Positions 8,887 through 17,765 of a stretch of 49,676 bases of DNA are shown one piece after another; the first letter of the stretch is position 1, and every line of letters starts with the position of its first letter. The DNA lies in NCBI GenBank assembly GCA_964503935.1, contig CAZDCJ010000002.1, forward strand, positions 1-49,676, read 5' to 3'. This DNA comes from STD2-77 sp964503935. Its GTDB lineage: Bacteria; Patescibacteriota; Minisyncoccia; JAHIHE01; JAGLIN01. Made by a program: the position numbers and the translations under genes. A model generated the notes under the pieces. That model did no database searches. It saw nothing but the letters and a program-made list of their open reading frames with translations, and was not told where the DNA came from.

Positions 8887-8915
8887 TTGGCGGATACGCC
8901 TAATTACTGTATAAT
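8887..8915 (+). promoter_or_regulatory. sigma70-type promoter with palindrome over the -35
   Basis: TTGGCG, 17-base spacer, perfect TATAAT. The -35 lies inside the inverted repeat CATCCGCC-TT-GGCGGATA, which could be an operator or just a repeat fragment. It drives the gene at 8942. Confidence 0.75.
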
Positions 8916-8941
8916 CTGTACAGATAAATATTAAGAAAGCT

Positions 8942-9784
8942 ATGGACGATACAAACAAGCAAGCGATAGGAATAGCGCTCGTGCTATCGCTCGTAATCAC
9001 CGCCGTGGCACTTTATTTCTATTTTTCAGATCCTACGAATAAGATAGGCCGGCAGACAGCCGTAGTCAAAGAATCCGATACGGACGATACGGAAGAAGAA
9101 ACCGATGATAAAAATGATGATGCGATAGAAAGTACTTCAGAGGGCACTACCGGATTTATCAAGCCGACCGAAGGAACCAGTACTCCGGCGAAAAACGGTT
9201 GGATGAGCTATACCAGCTCCCAAGGAATCTCCTTCGATTATCCCGAAAAGGTATCCGGCACTGACTGCAGCGGAAAGACCGGAGTCGCTGTCCCCCTGAA
9301 AGCTTTCGAAGACTCTGGAAATGACTCCATATATCTCACCGCCGACTGCTCTGACACGCTGGAAAGCCTCCGCAAGGATACACTGGGGGTCTCCGCCGCC
9401 AAAGACGGATACAAACAGGAAAAGGTTGCGGGAGAATGGAACATCGTCCTTGCTCCGATCAAGAACGAAGACGACCTGGATGCCTTCATCGGAAAGCATT
9501 ATGGCACAGGCGGATGCGAAGCCGGCGAGCGACAGCTGATCAAAGGACAGGACGACATCTATATCGTCACCATAGACGGGAAAGACTGGGCAAACCCCGG
9601 CGACCGTATCAGCATAAGCAAGACCTGCAAGGTGGATTATGCCTACAAGATACTGTATGCGCCGAAAAAGGGGAAAGCCGTATCTGTAATCCTCGGACAA
9701 GGCTGCACCTTCAAATCCGTGGATGACCAGGAAGACTGCTATGAAATGGAAGACAAGATCATCGCGAGTATGACCTTCGATTGA
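8942..9784 (+). CDS. membrane-anchored PsbP-like exoprotein, paralogue of 30739
   Basis: The 280-residue protein has one N-terminal membrane anchor (about residues 8-28), an acidic Asp/Glu/Thr linker (45-90) and an extracytoplasmic domain. That domain opens WMSYTSSQGISFDYPEKV, a pattern typical of PsbP/Mog1-like folds. Cysteine pairs in the domain suggest disulphides. The gene at 30739-31464 has the same layout and shared motifs (Y-x-S-S-x-G-x-S-F-x-YPEK; CSDTLE). The function is unknown. It has its own promoter with a perfect -10 and its own terminator. Confidence 0.75.
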   Translation: MDDTNKQAIGIALVLSLVITAVALYFYFSDPTNKIGRQTAVVKESDTDDTEEETDDKNDDAIESTSEGTTGFIKPTEGTSTPAKNGWMSYTSSQGISFDYPEKVSGTDCSGKTGVAVPLKAFEDSGNDSIYLTADCSDTLESLRKDTLGVSAAKDGYKQEKVAGEWNIVLAPIKNEDDLDAFIGKHYGTGGCEAGERQLIKGQDDIYIVTIDGKDWANPGDRISISKTCKVDYAYKILYAPKKGKAVSVILGQGCTFKSVDDQEDCYEMEDKIIASMTFD

Positions 9785-9807
9785 GATATCGGATTCCGGG
9801 AGATTTA

Positions 9808-9834
9808 AAAGCACCGTTTTAAGACGGTGTTTTA
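9808..9834 (+). terminator. rho-independent terminator
   Basis: CACCGT and ACGGTG stem followed by TTTTAA, just after the 8942 gene. Confidence 0.8.
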
Positions 9835-9904
9835 ATGTTCAGATAATCTGCATACGGAGAGATTTCCGACTACACGCCCCTGTATCGACACAAGACGCTT
9901 CACC

Positions 9905-11074
9905 TTATCTCCTGCTGCTACCCACCTCCTCGAATACCTTCAAGGTCTTTCTTGCCGTATTCTCCCAGTGATATTTGCGCGCCTGCACCAGACCTTTCTC
10001 TTTCATCTCCGAGCAGAGGCTCTCATCGCGGAGTATCTCCAAGATGGCATCGCGGATGCCGTCCGTATCATAAGGATCGACCAACTTGGCCGCACCGCCG
10101 GTTATTTCCGGATACGAAGTTACATTCGAGCATACCACCGGCACACCGGACGCGAAAGCTTCGAGCACCGTCGAACCGAAATCCTCGTAAATCGGCACGG
10201 AGACGAATACCTCCGCCCCGTCGAAAAGCGGATTGAGATCCTGAGACTCGACATAGCCGGTGAAGATCACTTCGTTCTTGAGTCCGAAATCCTTCGCGGT
10301 CTGCTTGATCTCGTCCGCCATCCATCCGCTCTTTCCCGCCAAGACAAGCTTATAATCCGACTTCGGCATATCGCTCTTGAGGATCATCCGCAACCGGGCG
10401 AATGCTTCGATCAGCCGCGAAAGATTGTTAAGCGGCTTGATCGTATTTAAGAAAAGGATATATTCTCCGTCTATCCGATACTTGGTCTTTACTGCCTGGA
10501 TATCCTCCAGCGAGGACACCTTGTAAAATTTCTCATCGAAAGCATTGGGTATAACATGGACCTTCTTCTCGTCCACATAGAAATATTCCATGAGATCTTT
10601 CTTGGCAGCTCCGCAACTCGCGATTACTGCTTCCGCCCGCTTGTAGGCCGGCGCCTTGATGCGGTATTTTACCAGATCCTTCTTCGGGAAAAGCTCCGGA
10701 TTCTTGTTGAGCGCGAGATCATGAGCCGTCGCGACGAATTTTCGGCGATAGCCTATCGGCAGCCTCCCGCCAGGCACGTGGAGCACGTCCACATTCTCCC
10801 GCATGAAAAAGGCATTCGCGAGTGTCTCGCTGTATACCACCGGCAAAAAGCTCTTATAGTAAGAGAACGGGAAACGGCGCACTTTCACATTCTTGCGTTC
10901 CTGGATTTTCTCCAAGTCTTTTTCCCGCACCCGATAATTCACGAATACGACATATTGGTTCTCCGTATCAGCCTTGAGAAGATGCCGCGTCAACTGATAT
11001 GTATAATGCCCCAGTCCGGCCGCGCTTCCCATCGCAGGATTTAAAACCGTTTGGGCATCTATTCCTATTCTCAT
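9905..11074 (-). CDS. GT4 family glycosyltransferase
   Basis: Retaining GT-B enzyme that adds a sugar to a lipid-linked or surface glycan, probably at the cytoplasmic membrane face. The 389-residue protein starts MRIGIDAQTV and has the glycine-rich acceptor loop AAGLGHYTYQL (about 18-28). It also has the NTIKPLNNL donor-domain start (about 210) and the E-x7-E motif E297/E305 in YEDFGSTVLEAF, as in mannosyl- and glucosyltransferases. No membrane span. It stands alone on the minus strand, and the precise substrate is unknown. Confidence 0.88.
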   Translation of the reverse strand: MRIGIDAQTVLNPAMGSAAGLGHYTYQLTRHLLKADTENQYVVFVNYRVREKDLEKIQERKNVKVRRFPFSYYKSFLPVVYSETLANAFFMRENVDVLHVPGGRLPIGYRRKFVATAHDLALNKNPELFPKKDLVKYRIKAPAYKRAEAVIASCGAAKKDLMEYFYVDEKKVHVIPNAFDEKFYKVSSLEDIQAVKTKYRIDGEYILFLNTIKPLNNLSRLIEAFARLRMILKSDMPKSDYKLVLAGKSGWMADEIKQTAKDFGLKNEVIFTGYVESQDLNPLFDGAEVFVSVPIYEDFGSTVLEAFASGVPVVCSNVTSYPEITGGAAKLVDPYDTDGIRDAILEILRDESLCSEMKEKGLVQARKYHWENTARKTLKVFEEVGSSRR

Positions 11075-11308
11075 AAGTTTGAAAATTAAAATTTAATGTC
11101 CGAACGTTAGTTGATTAAAGGACTGGTTGTTATCTAATTATAAATTAGCCATATCTGGTGTCAAATATCGGATATCCCGATTTCCGGATCTTGGCTATTC
11201 TTGCCTGCATATCGGTCCGCATCCATCTTATCGGCTAAAGGACCGGGCATAAGCCCGGCCCTCTCCTTCCGGCTAGCGATAAGCTAGGATTTTGTCGTGA
11301 GTCGTAAG
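11075..11308. other. intergenic region with a palindrome
   Basis: No gene seen. A GGACCGGGCATAAGCCCGGCC palindrome-like block at about 11240-11261 resembles other intergenic palindromes in this window and could also act as a terminator-like hairpin. Confidence 0.4.
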
Positions 11309-13453
11309 TTATAAACTGTCAGTCGTCTCAGCACATCGTATACCAATCCCCGCCCCATAGGATCCGTATAACCGACAGCGGCCAATATGGATCACTATCC
11401 ACACCGCAAGCACGTAAGCAAAGCCGAGGAGCGCGCTCCATAGGACGGATTTTATCCTGGCCATCTTATCGGATGCACCCACGCTCGTCATGACAAGAAG
11501 CTGCCCCAGGATTATGATAAGGAAGGCAAAAATACCCACGATTTTCACGAGAAATTCGGCTATCATCTGGAGCGCAAGCGAGATTGAAAAGAAATCGCAC
11601 TTATCGCATTCGTTCCAATCGGTATCAGGATCGTTCGTATTTCTGCCGCACGAGATAAGTCCGGCTGAATCTTCGACATCAGTGCAAGCTGCGGTCGCGG
11701 TCTCAGCGGACTCTCGCAGCTCAGAGTAGAGAGGATCCGGTTTGATCGCCTCAAGCAATTTCGCCACGTCTCCATAGATATAGGAAGAGGTAAGCGATAC
11801 AGGGTCTCCGGGATCGGTAAATTGCGGAGTATGTCCACCTCCCGAACTGCCAGAACCGGAGCCACTGCCGCCACCCGTATCAAAATCCAAGGCAAAGTTA
11901 TCTTCTTTCGGTGCAGGCGGCATCGTCTCCTGTCTTGTCTTTCCGGTCAGACTGGCTTGGGAAGTATTACCATAGACTCCCGCGTTTATCCGACCGCCGT
12001 CATAATCCGGCTCGTTGGAGTAATCGCTCGAAGGGGGCCGGCATCGATACCCGAAGGATTGACCGTATCAGATACCCAGGCATTCTGGGAAGGACTCCAC
12101 CGTCCCGCAATCGATTTTATATGATAATCTTTATTCCCGCGGTCTGCGTACAGAGGATCCGCGTTCACATCAGATGAGGAGCTGACGTTCTTGTAATTGC
12201 CGCCGACATTCCCGTACACCGGGTTGTTTTCCAGAATAAGCTGCCCTTCCGCCGTATTGTAATTGATGACGCCCTGCCCGCTCTGCGAAGCACCCCCCCC
12301 CGGACTGCCGCTCTTGTTGCCTCCGCGCTTCACGCTGTTAGTGACGATATTGTTGCGTATATGCACGTCATATTTGCCGCTCGTACTGTTTGACTGCAGG
12401 CCCAGCGATTCCAGATAGACGATTCCGCCGGCATAATTCCCGTCCAGAGTATTGTTTTCAATGACTACGTTATAGACCCCGCTCGTCACGATACCCGCCA
12501 TCCAGTCATAAGACGAATGTCAACCACAGTCGGCGATGATATTGTGGTGGATATGGACGTTCTTCACCTGGCCCCTCGTATACGAAGGGCTGTCGAATGC
12601 GACAAGCCGGATGCCTGCCTGCCAAGTGTGGTAAAGGAGGTTATTATAGACTTCTATATCATGAAGATCATCGCCCTTGCCCCCCTCTGCAGTTCCAGCC
12701 CCGGTCCGCCGGGAGAAAAATATTCGCCTTCTTTGGCATAGATAAAATTATCATGTATCCTGACGTAGCTGCTGCCGAAGAGCCGCACTCCCGCGTTGCC
12801 TCGGGTCCTTATGTTATTGTCGTATATGTCCCCGTTCTGGCATGACTGCAGAACAATAGCATCATGCCCGAGCGTATCTGCCTTGAGACCGAAGATCCGC
12901 ACATTCATGCTATATCTCACCTTTATCCCGTCGCCGGGACTGTTATGCCAATGCATGTCATAGGCCTCCAAATCATTGTACGAGATATTCATAAAATTCC
13001 TGCGGCCATCTCCGATGCCCTTATCAGAATCGCCGCGATTATTGTTATTGTAATCTCCGTCAATCTCAAATCCCCGGATCACGATCGTATTCTTGCCCGT
13101 AGAAGACTTGCTTCCGCTATTCTCGATCGATGCATCATTAAGGGATCCTTCCGGCCAGAAGCTTTCCGCAAAAGTTAGTACAGTCCCCGATTCCCCTTCG
13201 GGGGTAGTGCTGTCACCAATCCGTATGGTATTGGATGCGACATATCTCCCCTTCTTGAGATGGACGATCGACCCCGGGCTTTTTGCGGCTTCCGTGAGCG
13301 CCTCATTGATCTGCGCCTGATCGGCGCTGCCGTCGCAATTGTAATTCCCGCTTCCGTCCCTTGAGACATGATAAATAGCGGCATCGGCCGCAGGAGCAAG
13401 AGCGCTTGTCAGGACAATGACGGCAAAAGACGCCATCAAAAACACCCCCCCAT
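11309..13453 (-). pseudogene. beta-helix surface protein gene with VirB2-like C-terminus, frame-broken
   Basis: One gene spread over three frames. It encodes a signal peptide (VFLMASFAVIVLTSALA), a right-handed beta-helix of the pectate-lyase-like fold (repeats such as IYDNNIRTRGNAGVRL and VYNVVIENNTL) and a closing GGRINAGVYGNT. A Gly/Ser linker follows, then a C-terminal pair of membrane spans resembling VirB2-type pilin proteins. Breaks: after the ATG at 13453 in a run of seven G (plus 13445-13451), at six G (12680-12685) and at five C (12033-12037); adding one base at each restores the frame. An in-frame TGA lies at 12520-12522. The C-terminal end may be shifted as well. The cause could be decay, sequencing indels or tract-length switching. 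Confidence 0.75.
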
Positions 13454-13645
13454 CCGTTCTTCGTCTTGATTCTGTTATCTCCTAAATATCAAAATTAGAT
13501 TTGCGTACCCCCGTAGTCTTGCCGAGACCACATACCGATATGCACGACTGTCGCACAGAGAATCCTTTAAAATATAATCGTATCATCCCTATCCTGCGCG
13601 AGCAATCTCGCAAGGACAAGAAATTGATTTTCCCCGTTTCTATGT

Positions 13646-13651
13646 TAAACT
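13646..13651 (+). promoter_or_regulatory. possible -10 box for leaderless smpB
   Basis: TAAACT at 13646-13651 with TTGATT 16 bases upstream (13624-13629). Transcription would begin at or next to the smpB ATG (13658), which would make a leaderless mRNA; no Shine-Dalgarno precedes that ATG. Confidence 0.35.
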
Positions 13652-13657
13652 TAGCTT

Positions 13658-14110
13658 ATGGAAAATTACGCGGTAAACAAACGAGCGACCTTTGACTACG
13701 AACTCCTAGAGAAGATGGAGGGCGGTTTGGTCTTGTCCGGATATGAAGTAAAGGCTATAAAAACCGGACATCTGAGCCTCAAAGGGGCCTTCCTGACCGT
13801 CCATGAGGGCGAACTCTACCTCACCAACGCCCATATCCCCGCTTACCAAAGACTAAATACGCCCGAAAAATACGACGAATACCGTGCCCGCAAGGTATTG
13901 GTAAAAAAGCGCGAACTTGATTCCCTGATAGGCAAGATCAAGCAGAAAGGCTTGACATTAGTGCCTGTTAGGGTATACTCAAGTCACAGGCTTATAAAGC
14001 TGGAGTTTGCTGTTGGCAAGGGAAAAAAGCTCATGGATAAGCGCGAAGACATCAAGAAGCGCGAGGCAAATATCAGCATGCGTAGAGCCCTCCGGGGAAA
14101 CAAAGAGTAA
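13658..14110 (+). CDS. smpB: SsrA-binding protein SmpB
   Basis: Binds the tRNA-like part of tmRNA and mimics the codon-anticodon stem in trans-translation, rescuing stalled ribosomes. The 150-residue protein starts MENYAVNKRATFDYELLEK and carries the family core GLVLSGYEVKAIKTGHLSLK (about 23-42). It ends in the basic tail KLMDKREDIKKREANISMRRA that enters the decoding centre. Length is normal. The partner RNA ssrA lies 87 bases downstream on the same strand. Confidence 0.97.
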   Translation: MENYAVNKRATFDYELLEKMEGGLVLSGYEVKAIKTGHLSLKGAFLTVHEGELYLTNAHIPAYQRLNTPEKYDEYRARKVLVKKRELDSLIGKIKQKGLTLVPVRVYSSHRLIKLEFAVGKGKKLMDKREDIKKREANISMRRALRGNKE

Positions 14111-14197
14111 CTTCCCACAAGTCTTACCTCGCCGGATGACAGTGATTGATAATCTTACCCCTCATAGGTCATGAGTCACCAATCATCGGTCATTTTC

Positions 14198-14594
14198 GGG
14201 GATGTATTTTGGCTTCGATAGGAATCTTGTTCATTGATTGCCAATCGAGCACGCAGCCTGGCTCGTAAAAACCGGCTGCAAACACGTAAGTGCAAACACA
14301 TTTACAAGCAAAGTAGCTAACCTTTTCAGGACTGCTGCTTTCGCTCCCGCTGTTGCTTAAATAGCTGACAGCCATCGGACTATCGAAGCTTGATAGATAG
14401 ACCCCAGTGTCATACATCAAGCGTAGGAATCGAGAGCTGGCTGCGCCTTGATTCTGAAACTTAAGCGGCCTCGGATCTGCCGGATCTCGTCCGTTCTTTA
14501 CCTGCAGATCTTAAAACAGACGAACGGGCTATATTGGTAGAAAATTTCTGGACGGATTATCTAGACGCGGGTTCGACTCCCGCCATCTCCACCA
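14198..14594 (+). ncRNA. ssrA: transfer-messenger RNA (tmRNA)
   Basis: Rescues stalled ribosomes together with SmpB. The 5' acceptor strand GGGGATG (14198-14204) pairs with CATCTCC (14584-14590), followed by encoded ACCA ending at 14594. The T arm is GCGGGTTCGACTCCCGC. The tag frame can be read from GCA at 14292: ANTFTSKVANLF, then RTAAFAPAVA and TAA at 14358-14360. The nonpolar end APAVA is a proteolysis signal like the usual ALAA. Length 397 nt, one-piece form, directly between smpB and infC. Confidence 0.95.
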
Positions 14595-14634
14595 AAGGCC
14601 ATGGGGCCTTACGTTTAATAATTAAAGTAAAGCT

Positions 14635-15186
14635 ATAGCAACTACAAAAAACTTTAGGATCAACCAAGAGATAAGAGTGCCCAAAGTTACGGTCATCGAC
14701 GATTTGGGGACGAACCTGGGGCTTATGGAAACATCCAAAGCGATTGAGATTGCACGCGAGAGAGAATTGGATCTGGTCGAGGTTTCCCCTAACCTGAATC
14801 CCCCCGTCTGCAAGATCATGGATTACGGGAAGCACCGCTACAAGACCTCGAAACAGACCAGGCAGCACAACGCCCGGCAGAAGAAAGTAGAAACAAAGAA
14901 CGTACGCCTCAGTGTCCGCACCGAAGGACACGACCTGGACTTTAAAGCACGAAACGTGGTCAAGTTCATGACCAAAGGACATCGGGTAAAAGCCGAGATG
15001 GTTTTGAAGGGGCGCGAAAAGGCGAATATGGATTTCGCCGAGGCGAAATTCCGCAAATTCGTGGACGGAATTGCAGAGATGACCAAGACCGATACCAGCC
15101 TTGCTGAAAAAGAGATCGTCAAGATCCAGGATGTCCTGAAGAGTCCCCAAGGTTTCAGCGTCATCATAGAATTCAAGAGAAGCTGA
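14635..15186 (+). CDS. infC: translation initiation factor IF-3
   Basis: IF-3 keeps 30S subunits free and rejects wrong start codons. The protein contains the N-domain INQEIRVPKVTVIDD, the linker YGKHRYKTSKQT and the C-domain ending FSVIIEFKRS. The only conventional start, GTG 14677, would cut off the conserved INQEIR. The open frame begins after TAA 14623 and contains no ATG, GTG or TTG before 14677. ATA at 14635 (or ATC 14659) is therefore the likelier start, in line with the non-AUG starts known for infC (AUU in E. coli), which allow IF-3 to autoregulate. It is followed by rpmI and rplT. Confidence 0.9.
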   Translation: MATTKNFRINQEIRVPKVTVIDDLGTNLGLMETSKAIEIARERELDLVEVSPNLNPPVCKIMDYGKHRYKTSKQTRQHNARQKKVETKNVRLSVRTEGHDLDFKARNVVKFMTKGHRVKAEMVLKGREKANMDFAEAKFRKFVDGIAEMTKTDTSLAEKEIVKIQDVLKSPQGFSVIIEFKRS

Positions 15187-15252
15187 CCCGGAGCGTCGGT
15201 AAGACGCAGCAAAGAGTGCATTCATCATATATAATCAGAATAATTCATCATA

Positions 15253-15444
15253 ATGAAAATCAAGACTAAAAGAGCGGTAGCCAAGAGATTCAAGCTTTCC
15301 AGGACCGGAAAAGTGATCGCCCGCAAAGCCAACCAGGATCATTTCAATTCCACTGACACCGGTAACCAGACCCGCGCCAAGAGGACTGACAAGAGCCTGA
15401 AGAGCGGACTCAAGAAGATCATCAAGAGACAGCTAGCCAAGTAA
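15253..15444 (+). CDS. rpmI: 50S ribosomal protein L35
   Basis: Small basic large-subunit protein of 63 residues, starting MKIKTKRAVAKRFKLSRTGK and matching the family throughout. It sits in the classic infC-rpmI-rplT order, 66 bases after infC and 25 bases before rplT, and is surely co-transcribed. Confidence 0.97.
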   Translation: MKIKTKRAVAKRFKLSRTGKVIARKANQDHFNSTDTGNQTRAKRTDKSLKSGLKKIIKRQLAK

Positions 15445-15469
15445 TAAATCTAACTTAAGTTTCAAAGAT

Positions 15470-15823
15470 ATGACAAGAATCAAACGAGGCGTCACCGCCA
15501 ACAAGCGCAGAAAGAACGTCCTCAAGAGAGCCAAGGGATATTTACGCGATCGAAGAAGCAAGTACCGATACGCCAAGATGGCGGTCATCAAGGCCGGCAC
15601 CAACGCCTATCGCGACCGCAAGCGCAAGAAGCGGCTGATGCGCGGCCTCTGGCAGATCAGGATCAACGCCGCAGTGAGAGAATTCGGAATGAGCTACAGC
15701 AGATTCATCCACGCCCTCAAGCTATCCAACATCGAGATAGACCGTAAGGTCCTTTCCGAGATCGCCATGGAGAATCCGGCCGTATTCGAAGCCATAGCCA
15801 AGAAGGCCCAGGAAGCGAAATAA
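15470..15823 (+). CDS. rplT: 50S ribosomal protein L20
   Basis: Large-subunit assembly protein and, in other bacteria, translational repressor of its own operon. The 117-residue protein has the basic N-terminal extension RIKRGVTANKRRKNVLKRAK and the globular part with FIHALK and EIAMENP. Normal length. It is the last gene of the operon and is followed 17 bases later by a strong terminator. Confidence 0.97.
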   Translation: MTRIKRGVTANKRRKNVLKRAKGYLRDRRSKYRYAKMAVIKAGTNAYRDRKRKKRLMRGLWQIRINAAVREFGMSYSRFIHALKLSNIEIDRKVLSEIAMENPAVFEAIAKKAQEAK

Positions 15824-15840
15824 ACCAGGTTTGCATATAA

Positions 15841-15873
15841 GACCACCGGTTCGAGCCGGTGGTCTTCTTTTAT
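15841..15873 (+). terminator. rho-independent terminator of infC-rpmI-rplT
   Basis: GACCACCGG and CCGGTGGTC form a 9-bp stem with a TTCGAG loop, followed by TTCTTTTAT. Confidence 0.9.
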
Positions 15874-15877
15874 CAAA

Positions 15878-15904
15878 ATAAAAAATAGCCCGATGGATGG
15901 CTAT
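15878..15904 (-). terminator. rho-independent terminator
   Basis: Minus strand: ATAGCC and GGCTAT stem followed by a T-rich run. Just downstream of the small gene at 15912. Confidence 0.7.
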
Positions 15905-15911
15905 ATTCATA

Positions 15912-16178
15912 TCATATATGCTTTTGCTTTTTCCTCCCGAAAGAAAACGAACCGCCTCCTTTACTTTTTTTATTTCTTTTATACTCTTTTATCCCTAGGG
16001 CAGTGATTGCTACCAGATTAATCTCCTTACTGCCCTTCAAATTACCCCTTACGACCGATCCGCTTTTTTCTAATGCTTTGACCTCCGCTCCATAACCATC
16101 CAAACAATTGACATTCATCGCCGGCACACGTCCGGAGTGCTGGCACCAGAGAGATCCAGTCTCTGCAACCATTGCCAA
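15912..16178 (-). CDS. small basic orphan protein
   Basis: No family recognised. It is rich in Gly, Ser, Lys and Arg at the end (KEYKRNKKSKGGGSFSFGRK), so it may bind nucleic acid or be a disordered tail. The first conventional starts are TTG 16178 and ATG 16172, but the strong AAGGAGG (16220-16226) points to a start about 35 bases further upstream. There the open frame offers only ACG (16214) or TTA (16211). A promoter with perfect TATAAT lies at 16255-16284. It is the first of a run of small minus-strand genes up to 19753. Confidence 0.6.
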   Translation of the reverse strand: MAMVAETGSLWCQHSGRVPAMNVNCLDGYGAEVKALEKSGSVVRGNLKGSKEINLVAITALGIKEYKRNKKSKGGGSFSFGRKKQKHI

Positions 16179-16254
16179 AACTTCCTGGATACGACTATTG
16201 TTGCCTTTTAACGTTCCATCCTCCTTGGACCCAGACTCTTTTTATTTCATATCA

Positions 16255-16284
16255 ATTATATGTCGGTCGGATACAGGCTATCAA
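16255..16284 (-). promoter_or_regulatory. sigma70-type promoter
   Basis: Minus strand: TTGATA, 18-base spacer, TATAAT, upstream of the 15912 gene. Confidence 0.65.
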
Positions 16285-16354
16285 TCGACCACAGAAAGAA
16301 TTCCGCTCTCGCCCCAGACGCGAAATGCATACGACAGGTCTTTCGAATAATAAA

Positions 16355-16383
16355 AAATCCTCGGAATTCCTTCCGAGGATTTT
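16355..16383 (-). terminator. rho-independent terminator (stem usable on both strands)
   Basis: Stem ATCCTCGGAA/TTCCGAGGAT with a TTCC loop, flanked by A and T runs. It lies after the 16415-16726 gene. Confidence 0.8.
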
Positions 16384-16414
16384 CTGTCATTTTTTTCATT
16401 TATCGTACGGGTTC

Positions 16415-16726
16415 TTAGAGTCCGCCCTCCGATTTCTTGGACTCATCTTCAAAATCTTTTTCCAGCTATTCCGAGGTCATTGTGATGCGGTACTGATCAG
16501 ATAAAAGAGTGATGTATCCCAGATCGGCCAATATGACTGCCGTGGAACGGGCATCTTTTATGTGCCAGAAAAGTTCTGCAAAGGTAATCGTCAGATATCC
16601 TTCCTCTTTGGAATCTACGAAACCCGCTTTGATCTTCCGGTAAAATTCTAGCAACCCTTCTTTTCCAAGCTGGCTTGCGCCTATTCTTACTTTCAACACT
16701 TCCGGTCGTGGCAATCCTGTTTCCAG
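16415..16726 (-). CDS. small winged-helix-like orphan protein, in-frame TAG near the end
   Basis: Central segment FAELFWHIKDARSTAVILAD then LGYITLLSDQYRITM has the helix-helix-wing rhythm of a small winged-helix domain and resembles the genes at 16962 and 19427. The start is uncertain: AAGGAGG (16734-16740) lies 7 bases before CTG 16726, and the first conventional start is TTG 16714. The conventional reading ends at TAG 16466-16468. Sixteen further codons (LEKDFEDESKKSEGGL) stay open to TAA at 16415, just before the terminator. Function unknown; DNA binding is only an inference from the fold rhythm. Confidence 0.55.
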
Positions 16727-16796
16727 GCCTTAACCTCCTTTATCCTTTATTTTCCATATCTTAGAGAATGACCCGCCGATTGTAAAACGCATGATA

Positions 16797-16855
16797 ACGT
16801 AAATCGCGAAACCAACCTAATCAGTCGAATAGTTTCCATGTCTCGCGATTTACGT
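16797..16855. repeat. short MITE-like inverted repeat
   Basis: ACGTAAATCGCGA (16797-16809) and its exact complement TCGCGATTTACGT (16843-16855) enclose 33 bases, including AATAGTTTC. The ends resemble the 16-bp terminal repeats of the longer element at 19071-19329. Confidence 0.65.
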
Positions 16856-16865
16856 ATTAAATATA

Positions 16866-16898
16866 TAAAAATCTAGCCAGTCTTTTTCCGACTGGCTA
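16866..16898 (-). terminator. rho-independent terminator
   Basis: AGCCAGTC and GACTGGCT stem with T-rich minus-strand tail, downstream of the 16962 gene. Confidence 0.75.
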
Positions 16899-16961
16899 AT
16901 CTCAGGCTTATTTAGCAGGAATATACATCCTCTTACCGGCAAAATCTTATGATTTAGCCGC

Positions 16962-17765
16962 TTACTTACGATCCAAGACAGACCTTATCTTTCTTTCTAA
17001 TATAGTATTTTTCTTTTCTGATTGCGGATCTCCCAGTATTATTTTCGGCATATCGAACAGCGCATATCTTTTCTCTTCCGATTTCATATCCTCGCGCAGG
17101 AGCTTCATGTCGCAATGGACCTTGAGGACAGATTTTACGTCCGCTGGCTCAAATCCCATTTGGCCATAGAACGCGATGGCATCAGCTTCGCTCACGAAAC
17201 CGTATGGAGCCTCTTCGATCGGCTCTTGCCGGAAGAGAAGAGCAAAAAGCATCAACTCATCCGCTAAATCCTCCCGATAAAGCTTGACCTCGCAGATGCT
17301 CATCTCGCGCTCAGAATTGATCGCATTTCCGATCTCTGCGATCTTTCCGGCAACTTCCGCTTCTCCTTCGAGGACCAAAACGTATAATGTAACTAGCTTT
17401 CTCCGTAGAAGTTCCGCGACCGAAATCGGCCGTAGCTTTTCTTTGAGCTTCTCATATCTTTCCGGATCTTCCACGAAGGAGGCCTCGAGCGACGTATTCC
17501 AAAGCGGCATATGGTATCGCAGCGCCTCTTCGAAACTGCCATAAGGAGTCTTCTCGTTAAGAGATATTTCTCCGCTTGCAGGATCGACAGATACCATCCC
17601 TACTGTCTCCAGATATCGCACCGCCTCTTCCGCCACGTCGCGGATATCGGGATATATCTTTAAAGACGCAGGTGTAAGCACTCCTTCTTTAAGAGCAAGC
17701 TTGATCCGTCGCCAAACTTCTTCTATCCGAGGAATCTCTTCCGGAATCTTACCCATTGGGTCCAT
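16962..17765 (-). CDS. orphan protein with N-terminal winged-helix-like domain
   Basis: The 267-residue cytoplasmic-looking protein is rich in acidic helices. Residues about 46-77 (AEEAVRYLETVGMVSVDPAS, then GEISLNEK) match the gene at 19427 position by position: A-V/I-R-x-L-x-x-V-G-x-V/I-S-V-x-x-A-S/T-G-x-I-S-x-x-E-K. This looks like the recognition helix and wing of a winged-helix domain. The rest is unknown. ATG 17765 is 21 bases from the GGAG at 17787-17790; an in-frame ATA at 17777 is at a better distance (9 bases). The GGAG can pair with a nearby ACTCC. Own terminator. Confidence 0.65.
   Translation of the reverse strand: MDPMGKIPEEIPRIEEVWRRIKLALKEGVLTPASLKIYPDIRDVAEEAVRYLETVGMVSVDPASGEISLNEKTPYGSFEEALRYHMPLWNTSLEASFVEDPERYEKLKEKLRPISVAELLRRKLVTLYVLVLEGEAEVAGKIAEIGNAINSEREMSICEVKLYREDLADELMLFALLFRQEPIEEAPYGFVSEADAIAFYGQMGFEPADVKSVLKVHCDMKLLREDMKSEEKRYALFDMPKIILGDPQSEKKNTILERKIRSVLDRK

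Noticed and set aside
9137..9814. 225-codon minus-strand frame opposite the PsbP-like gene
   Set aside because: The plus-strand gene has a promoter, anchor, paralogue and terminator; the antisense frame has none of these.
12499..12525. In-frame TGA suggesting genetic code 25 (TGA as Gly) as in Absconditabacteria/Gracilibacteria
   Set aside because: recO, ileS, infC, scpA, dfx and GH3 all end naturally at TGA, with overlaps or terminators right after. One TGA inside a frame-broken gene does not support recoding.
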